Assembly (NCBI GenBank): GCA_016196755.1
Contig: JACPXC010000064.1
Span: 1-52,955, forward strand
Length of the DNA stretch: 52,955 nucleotides
Direction: 5' to 3'
Origin: Elusimicrobiota bacterium
GTDB taxonomy: Bacteria; Elusimicrobiota; Elusimicrobia; UBA1565
In this document: in pieces, positions 32,663 through 37,449 of the stretch
Position numbering within the stretch: position 1 is the first letter of the stretch
Layout of the letters: each line of letters starts with the position of its first letter
The notes under the pieces: generated by a model
The model's input: only the letters and a program-made list of their open reading frames with translations
Databases searched by the model: none
Told to the model about the DNA's origin: nothing
Made by a program: the position numbers and the translations under genes

Positions 32663-32687
32663 CCGCCGGTGCCGCCCTATTAACCGG

Positions 32688-32710
32688 GGTGCCTGCTATT
32701 TAACACCCCC
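32688..32710 (+). repeat. Left copy of a 23-bp inverted repeat flanking the HNH gene
   Basis: Its reverse complement matches 33481-33503 at 22 of 23 positions; the core GCTATTTAACACCCCC (32695-32710) is exact. It lies between the stop of the giant gene and the end of the convergent HNH gene. It also overlaps a hairpin (32684-32691 pairing with 32704-32712, one bulged C) that could stop transcription, although no T-tract follows. Confidence -1.
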
Positions 32711-32717
32711 GGCAGGG

Positions 32718-33308
32718 CTAGCGGCTGGATGAGGCGGCTGCTCGGATGCGGATGCTCTCCGCGACCCAAGAAAGCTCCTCACGGACGGCCTGCTCCTGGG
32801 TCACCTCGGCGCGCTTGAGGCGCTCGCAGAGCTGGAACTCGAGCTTGGCCTTGGCGCGCGCGTCGGCGTAGGGCATCGGCCAGATGTTTCGAAGGTCGTT
32901 GGAGCCCCCGAGGCATAACGAGAGTAGGTGGTCGAACTGGTACAGGTGGTGCTGGTCCCACGGCACGCCGTAGCGGCGCGAGACCACCTTCTTCTCGTCG
33001 GTCGAGAGGTTCCGGCGACAGTAGGCGATCTGTTCGGGATATCGCCGCTCGGTGTAATCCTTGTCGGAGGCGGTGCAGAGGATGCCGGGCGTCAGGGTCG
33101 GGTTGGGGGCCGACTCCCAGCGGCCTTTCGCGTGGATGGGCTCGATGGCCGCGGCTGCCGGAAGGGTGGGTAGCTGGCCCGCGGGAGGCAGGGCTCGGGC
33201 CGCGGAAAGTATCGCCGTAGGCGATTGCGGGGGCCAAGTCCCCGGTTCCTGCGCCAAGACCGTTAAGCCAGACACCAAGGAAACGACAACAGCCAATAGC
33301 CGCGCCAT
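32718..33308 (-). CDS. Exported HNH-type protein (putative nuclease), 196 aa
   Basis: I start the gene at ATG 33306-33308 because a near-perfect ribosome site (GGAGGTGGG) lies just upstream. The longer frame adds 30 residues with no signal. Residues 1-20 are a signal peptide (Arg-3, hydrophobic core, 'VLA/Q'). The conserved part is residues 72-145: 'TPGILCTASDKDY', 'RYPEQIAYCRRN', then 'FDHLLSLCLGGSNDLRNIWP' (125-144). The last has the DH...GG.ND..N.WP signature of HNH/beta-beta-alpha-metal nucleases. Cys-78, 97, 132 and 161 could form disulfides in the periplasm. Similar small exported proteins are widespread and generally uncharacterised. A DNA-cleaving role is an inference from the motif; an immunity partner is not visible. 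The gene is convergent to the giant gene and divergent from the motor operon. Confidence -1.
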   Translation of the reverse strand: MARLLAVVVSLVSGLTVLAQEPGTWPPQSPTAILSAARALPPAGQLPTLPAAAAIEPIHAKGRWESAPNPTLTPGILCTASDKDYTERRYPEQIAYCRRNLSTDEKKVVSRRYGVPWDQHHLYQFDHLLSLCLGGSNDLRNIWPMPYADARAKAKLEFQLCERLKRAEVTQEQAVREELSWVAESIRIRAAASSSR

Positions 33309-33406
33309 TAACCCACCTCCGGGCCTCCGGAATCGTGCGGCTGGAAGCCCCCGTGCCAGACTTACGGAGTTTAGCACGAAGGGCCAGACTTTAGGCAAGG
33401 GGGCTT

Positions 33407-33480
33407 TGTTGCGTTCGGGGTCAGACCTTCTTGTTGCGCTTCCGGAAGCGCAACAAGAAGGTCTGACCCCGAACGCAACA
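33407..33480. repeat. Perfect 74-bp palindrome (two 37-bp arms, no spacer)
   Basis: The left arm, 33407-33443 (TGTTGCGTTCGGGGTCAGAC...), is the exact reverse complement of the right arm, 33444-33480. The centre is CTTCC|GGAAG. It lies in the divergent intergenic region, directly next to the right 23-bp repeat copy. The 'GGGGTCAGACC' core resembles the palindromic repeats seen near REP-associated (Y1-type) transposases; that likeness is from memory. No T-tract follows either arm, so it is not a classical terminator. Confidence -1.
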
Positions 33481-33503
33481 GGGGGTGTTAAATAGCTGGC
33501 ACC
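33481..33503 (-). repeat. Right copy of the 23-bp inverted repeat flanking the HNH gene
   Basis: GGGGGTGTTAAATAGC plus TGGCACC is the inverted partner of 32688-32710, with one mismatch. Together the two copies bracket 816 bp that hold the HNH gene and the 74-bp palindrome, giving the outline of a mobile or once-mobile cassette. No transposase lies between them and no clear target-site duplication is visible. Confidence -1.
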
Positions 33504-33545
33504 TAGGGCGGTTCCCGTCTACACTCGGGCGGGGGACTGGTGATT

Positions 33546-33569
33546 AAAATCACGGCCGAGCGTGATTTT
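33546..33569. promoter_or_regulatory. Inverted repeat upstream of the motor promoter (operator or bidirectional terminator)
   Basis: AAAATCACG (33546-33554) and CGTGATTTT (33561-33569) form a perfect 9-bp inverted repeat with a 6-nt centre. It sits 30 bp upstream of the -35 box of the riboswitch promoter. Two readings fit: a binding site for a dimeric regulator, or a symmetric hairpin with T-rich tails on both strands that insulates the HNH side from the operon. The repeat itself is certain; its role is not. Confidence -1.
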
Positions 33570-33599
33570 TGGGGCGAGGAAATAATTCCTTCGTACCCC

Positions 33600-33627
33600 T
33601 TGACAGCGCAAGGTTTCGGCTTATACT
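33600..33627 (+). promoter_or_regulatory. Sigma70-type promoter of the riboswitch/motor operon
   Basis: TTGACA (33600-33605), a 16-bp spacer and TATACT (33622-33627) match the housekeeping sigma factor consensus well in a GC-rich genome. The expected start near 33634 would give a leader of about 70 nt before the c-di-GMP aptamer. Confidence -1.
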
Positions 33628-33703
33628 CAGAGGGTAGCAACCCGGCCAGCCCGGGGGCGCGCTCGACGTACGGGGACATAAAGGGGCGCGTTCGGCGGGA
33701 GAC

Positions 33704-33790
33704 GGGCGATAACGGCAAACTCGGCGTAAGCCGGGGGCGCAAAGCCATGACCCCTGCGTGAGCGGGGGCGTCAGGCTACCGAACTCGATG
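33704..33790 (+). promoter_or_regulatory. Cyclic-di-GMP-I (GEMM-I) riboswitch aptamer
   Basis: The sequence follows the GEMM-I layout. GGCAAAC (33714-33720) is followed by a hairpin capped by a GTAA tetraloop (loop 33726-33729). GGCGCAAAGCC follows, ending at 33746. A second hairpin, CCCCTGC/GCGGGGG, has a GTGA loop (33758-33761), and the 3' element is CAGGCTACCGA (33772-33782). Closing helix P1 is short by eye: CGA 33707-33709 with TCG 33785-33787, so that part is uncertain. The first plausible ATG of the next gene (33788) starts directly after it. In known members this RNA binds c-di-GMP and often controls motility and surface genes. Confidence -1.
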
Positions 33791-35398
33791 GCCAACGGAG
33801 CCTGGGGGGCATCCCCCGAGACACGGCCCGCGGGAGCGCTGAAAAGCGCTCCGGCGGCCGCTTTTTTGCTCGCGGCGCTTCTTTCGCTTCCCGCCATGGG
33901 CGGCGAGAGCGGCGGCCAGCCGGGCGCCTTCCTGCAGTTCGGCGTCGGCGCCCGCGCCCTGGGCATGGGCGGAGCCTTCTTCGCGGTGGCCGACGACGCC
34001 ACGGCCGCCTACTGGAACCCCGCCGGCCTGGCCTACCTGCAGCGCAAGGAGTTGACCACGATGCAGGCCGCGCTCTACGAGCAGACGAACTTCACGTACC
34101 TGGGCTACGCCCACCCCACGACCACCCGGGGCACCTTCGCGCTGGGGATCACCCAGCTGGTCTCGACCGGCTTCGAGAAGGTCAACGCCGTCTTCGACCC
34201 CGGTACCGGCCAAGCCACCAGCATCACCAAGGCCGGCACCTTCTCCGACTCCCAGCGCGCGATCGCCCTCTCTTGGGGCCGCGAGGCCACCGAGAGCACC
34301 TCCTTCGGCCTCTCGATGAAGCAGGTCGCCCGCCAGCTCGACTCATCCTCGGACTCCCACCTTGCCCTTGATATCGCCGCGATGCGCGTCATGGGGCCGA
34401 GCTACCGTCTCGCCATCGGCGTCCAGAACGTCTTCGCCAAGAGCGGCGGCGACACCTCCGACAAGCTGCCCGTCATCCTCAAGCTCGGCAACAGCGTGCG
34501 CGCCTTCAAGGAGCGCCTGATCCTCGGCTTTGACCTGCAGAAGTCGCAGACCGCCGACGTCAACTGGCGCTTCGGCGGAGAGTACTGGGCGGCGCGCTGG
34601 TTCGCCTTCCGCTTCGGCCTCCTGGCCGCCCCGACCATCCAGGAGACCGACTTCGGCTTCGGCCTGCGCTTCCGCCGGGTCCAGCTCGACCTCGCCCAGG
34701 GCATCCACGACCTCGGCGCCTCGACCCGCATGTCGGTGACCTTCCGCTTCGGCCGCTCGCGCGAGGACCGCTCCGAGGACCAGATCAAGGCCCTCATCCA
34801 GCAGGGCTTCGAGGCCTTCCGCGAGGGCGACTTCCAGCTGGCCACCCTGCGCCTCAACCAGGCCCTGGACGCCGCGCCCAACAACAAGCAGGTCAAGGCG
34901 ATGCTGAGCCGCCTGCAGACCGTGGTCGGCTTCGTGCCCCAGGCCCTGGGAGGCGAGGAGTTCCAGACCTACGTACGCAAGGGCGTGATCACCTACGTCG
35001 ACGGCCGCGACATGAAGGGCTCGGTCAACGCCCTCCGCTACGCCTACAACAAGAACCCCAAGGACGAGAAGCTCCTGACCCTCCTCAATCTGGTCGAGCG
35101 CGAGGCCGGCGTCAGCGAGCTGACCCGCCGCATCGACGGTCCGGACACCTTCACCTTCGTCGACCAGAAGCTCTACGACGCCCGCCAGGCCATCTACGAC
35201 GGCAAGTACGATCTGGCCATCCGCCGCTCCCAGGACATCCTCGACCTCGAGCCCGCCAACGTCACCGCCCTCGAGATCATGGGCTCCGCCTTCTTCCTGA
35301 TGGACGAGAAGAGCAAGGCCAAGGCGGTCTGGAAGCGCGTGCTCGAGATCGACCCCAAGAACAAGGTGGTCGCCGAGTTCATCAAGCAGATCCAGTAA
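33788..35398 (+). CDS. PorV/PorQ-family outer-membrane barrel protein with C-terminal TPRs, 536 aa
   Basis: I prefer ATG 33788; the longer frame would begin at a GTG inside the riboswitch's second tetraloop. Residues 20-38 supply a signal-peptide core ('AAAFLLAALLSLP') after a long, Arg/Lys-containing start. Residues 48-80 carry the family signature: 'FLQFGVGARALGMGGAFFAV', then 'ADDATAAYWNPAGLA'. Alternating beta strands continue to about residue 310, then TPR-like helices ('AFREGDFQLATLRLNQALD', 'AKAVWKRVLEIDPKN') run to the end. PorV proteins of type IX secretion sit in the outer membrane and receive cargo with a C-terminal sorting domain; here TPRs, presumably periplasmic, are added. It is the first gene of the riboswitch-controlled run, with a terminator hairpin inside its signal-peptide codons. 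Family assignment is good; the partner is unknown. Confidence -1.
   Translation: MANGAWGASPETRPAGALKSAPAAAFLLAALLSLPAMGGESGGQPGAFLQFGVGARALGMGGAFFAVADDATAAYWNPAGLAYLQRKELTTMQAALYEQTNFTYLGYAHPTTTRGTFALGITQLVSTGFEKVNAVFDPGTGQATSITKAGTFSDSQRAIALSWGREATESTSFGLSMKQVARQLDSSSDSHLALDIAAMRVMGPSYRLAIGVQNVFAKSGGDTSDKLPVILKLGNSVRAFKERLILGFDLQKSQTADVNWRFGGEYWAARWFAFRFGLLAAPTIQETDFGFGLRFRRVQLDLAQGIHDLGASTRMSVTFRFGRSREDRSEDQIKALIQQGFEAFREGDFQLATLRLNQALDAAPNNKQVKAMLSRLQTVVGFVPQALGGEEFQTYVRKGVITYVDGRDMKGSVNALRYAYNKNPKDEKLLTLLNLVEREAGVSELTRRIDGPDTFTFVDQKLYDARQAIYDGKYDLAIRRSQDILDLEPANVTALEIMGSAFFLMDEKSKAKAVWKRVLEIDPKNKVVAEFIKQIQ
33824..33867 (+). terminator. Intrinsic terminator of the c-di-GMP riboswitch, inside the signal-peptide codons
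   Basis: A perfect inner stem GGAGCGCT (33833-33840) / AGCGCTCC (33845-33852) with a GAAA loop is extended by a second stem (33824-33831 with 33854-33860, one mismatch and one bulge). After one C it is followed by six Ts (33862-33867). This is a textbook Rho-independent terminator 34 nt after the aptamer, so it is the likely expression platform. It lies within codons 13-27 of the PorV-like gene if translation starts at 33788. A shorter GGGGG/CCCCC hairpin (33804-33817) lies between the two elements. Confidence -1.
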
Positions 35399-35451
35399 TC
35401 TTCGTATTGAAAATTTAACAGCTTCCCCCTAAGCTAATTAGGGAAGGAAAG

Positions 35452-37437
35452 ATGACCCGTCACCTGCGACGCTCCTGGCCAGCCCTGGCGCTGGCGGCCG
35501 CCCTGTCGGGCGCCGCCATGGCGCAGATCGACGCCCCGCAGATGACGCTTATCGCCCAGCGCGACGCCATCGCGCAGGCGGCGCGCGGACGGGTCCAGAC
35601 CGAGATCCTCGACCGCCTGCTCGGGGCCGGCAAGGCCTCGGCCTTCGTCGACGTGGAGGTCGAGCTCAAGGCCAGCCGCCGCGAGAACCTGCGCTTCGGC
35701 GCCGGCCAGGCCGAGAAGAACAAGATCAAGGAAGGGGCGGGCTCCAACGCCCTCAAGACCAAGTTCATCCTCCCCGGCGTCCCCCAGCCCAAGAACATCA
35801 TGGACAAGGAGGAGCCGCGCCCCGCCGAGGCGGCGCAGAGTCAGACCGCCCAGCAGACCAAGACCGACCAGGAGCTGATCTTCACTCAGGACCTCGTGGT
35901 CAAGAAGTTCCTGGTCACCATCCTCCACGACGCCGACGTCCTGGCCCAGGGCGACCAGATGAAGGTCCGTGAGCTCGTCCTCGAGGCCCTCAAGGGCTAC
36001 GAGGTGAAGGCCGACGACGTGGTGTTCCGGGCTTTCAAGCACCACAAGGCCGAGAAGGACTGGCTGGGCGACCTGATGGACCCCAAGGTCTACCTGCCGC
36101 TGCTCTACGCCCTGCTCTCGCTCTTGCTCCTGGCTTTTCTTTTCGGGCCGTTCGCGCGCTTTCTCAGGCGTTACGTCGAGGCCCTGGTCCAGAAGCCGGC
36201 CGCCGAGATCAACGTGGAGTCGAACATCACCCCGCCCGAGGACGACGGCAAGGGCGGCAGCGACCTCGAAGAGACGCTCAGGAGCCAGGTGGAGATGCTG
36301 GTGGGGCGCAAGCCGGCCGAGCCGTCGCCGCCGCCCCCGCCGCCCCCGCCCGACGACGACGAAGATGACGAGGAGAGTGCCATGGCGAAGAAGGAGCCGT
36401 TCTCCTACATCAGCGATACCAACCTCAAGAACCTCGCCAACCTCTTCCTCCTGAGGGCCGAGGAGCCTTGGCTCGTGGCGGTGGTGCTGAGCTATCTGCG
36501 CCCCGAGTACGCCCGCCAGGTCCTGACCTCCCTGCCGGTCGAGCTCCAGGCCAAGGTGGCGATGGAGGCCCTCAAGGTCCGCCAGGTCACCCGCGAGCAG
36601 ATAGCCGCCATCGACGCCGACATCAAGGAGAACATCGATTACGTCGTGGGCGGCATCGAGCGGCTCATCCAGATGCTCGAGGAGGCCGACCCGCGCTCGC
36701 GCTCCAACATCCTCGACTACCTCCAGAACGACAAGCCCACCGTCTTCGAGTACGTGCGCAAGAAGATCCTGCTCTTCGAGGACGTGGCGCGCTTCGCGGA
36801 CCGCGAGATGCAGGCCATCGTGCGCGAGCTCAAGACCGACCAGATGGCCCGCGCCCTGCATGGCGCGCCGCCGGAGGTCGCCAACAAGTTCTTCGCCAAC
36901 ATGTCGACCGGCGCGGCCTCGCTCGTCAAGGAGGCGATGGAGTTCCAGAAGGACCTCACGGCCGCTCAGGTCGAGGAGGAGCGCGCCAAGGTCATGGAGC
37001 ACGTGAAGCTCCTCGAGAAGCAGGGGCGCGTCAACATCCGCGGCGCGGAGGCGGGGGGAGGCTTCCACCAGGTCATCGCCACCGAGTCGGTGCGCGGCTC
37101 GCGGCTCAGCCAGCTCACGGGCCCCGCCGCCGCCAAGCCCGCCGAGCCGCCGCCGACGGCGGAGGACCCGGCGCTCGCCCGGCGCTGGTACGAGGCGGGC
37201 GCCCGTTCGCTCGAGGAGGGCGACCTCGACGCCGCGGTCAAGAGCCTGCGCCAGGCCGTCGAGCTCGACTCCCAGCTGGCCGACGCTTATAATTCCCTCG
37301 GACAGGCGCTCTATCAGATGGGGCGCTATTCCGAGGCCATCGTCTTCTACGAGAACTACCTCCGTCTGAGGCCGGACCCCGAGCTCCGCGCCTGGGTGGA
37401 CGGCGTCAAAGCCTCCCAGGCCGGCACAGGAGCATAA
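35452..37437 (+). CDS. FliF-FliG fusion with C-terminal TPR (membrane rotor protein), 661 aa
   Basis: ATG 35452 follows a GGAAGGAAA ribosome site. A signal peptide or N-terminal anchor (residues 1-24) is followed by a FliF-like periplasmic part. Its landmarks are 'RVQTEILDRLLGAGKASAFV' (47-66) and the ring-building beta-alpha unit near 147-196 ('KKFLVTILHD...VRELVLEALKGYEV'). A transmembrane helix spans about 213-240. A Pro/Asp/Glu-rich linker (288-310) leads to FliG middle (about 325-400) and C-terminal domains: 'KKILLFEDVARFADREMQAI' (438-457), 'ALHGAPPEVANKFFANMS' (468-485), ending near 530. A TPR unit fills 573-645. FliF rings 1 and 2 and the FliG N-domain, which normally joins the two proteins, appear to be missing; fusion replaces that contact. 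The FliG C-domain is what MotA pushes on, and MotA/MotB lie three genes downstream. Domain calls are by eye. A weak second promoter (TTGAAA 35407, TAAGCT 35430) may precede it. Confidence -1.
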   Translation: MTRHLRRSWPALALAAALSGAAMAQIDAPQMTLIAQRDAIAQAARGRVQTEILDRLLGAGKASAFVDVEVELKASRRENLRFGAGQAEKNKIKEGAGSNALKTKFILPGVPQPKNIMDKEEPRPAEAAQSQTAQQTKTDQELIFTQDLVVKKFLVTILHDADVLAQGDQMKVRELVLEALKGYEVKADDVVFRAFKHHKAEKDWLGDLMDPKVYLPLLYALLSLLLLAFLFGPFARFLRRYVEALVQKPAAEINVESNITPPEDDGKGGSDLEETLRSQVEMLVGRKPAEPSPPPPPPPPDDDEDDEESAMAKKEPFSYISDTNLKNLANLFLLRAEEPWLVAVVLSYLRPEYARQVLTSLPVELQAKVAMEALKVRQVTREQIAAIDADIKENIDYVVGGIERLIQMLEEADPRSRSNILDYLQNDKPTVFEYVRKKILLFEDVARFADREMQAIVRELKTDQMARALHGAPPEVANKFFANMSTGAASLVKEAMEFQKDLTAAQVEEERAKVMEHVKLLEKQGRVNIRGAEAGGGFHQVIATESVRGSRLSQLTGPAAAKPAEPPPTAEDPALARRWYEAGARSLEEGDLDAAVKSLRQAVELDSQLADAYNSLGQALYQMGRYSEAIVFYENYLRLRPDPELRAWVDGVKASQAGTGA

Positions 37438-37449
37438 CGAGGACCCCCC

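Noticed and set aside
1112-32659. Very long minus-strand open frames opposite the giant gene (for example 5519-14452, 14501-21964 and 28268-32659)
   Set aside because: Translations are Arg/Gly/Asp/Val-rich with no recognisable domain or ribosome site. They arise because GC-rich codons in the sense gene leave few antisense stops. The sense frame carries all the repeat motifs.
83-32662. CRISPR array or tandem DNA repeats
   Set aside because: The periodicity is in the protein and is strongly diverged at DNA level; there are no short identical repeats with regular unique spacers.
33407-33480. 74-bp palindrome as a Rho-independent terminator
   Set aside because: There is no T-run after either arm, and its position between two divergent start regions makes a terminator role unlikely.
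33758-33787. GTG 33758 as the start of the PorV-like protein
   Set aside because: This GTG is the second tetraloop of the c-di-GMP aptamer, and the ten extra residues add nothing. ATG 33788 right after the aptamer is more likely, though not proven.
33866-33898. TTG 33866 or ATG 33896 as the start of the PorV-like protein, downstream of the terminator
   Set aside because: TTG would leave a signal peptide with no charged n-region and no ribosome site. ATG 33896 would remove the signal peptide altogether. Both remain possible but less likely.
35452-37437. Type III secretion (injectisome) ring protein instead of a FliF relative
   Set aside because: The attached FliG middle and C-terminal domains and the nearby FlbD/MotA/MotB point to flagellar ancestry; no injectisome genes are visible.
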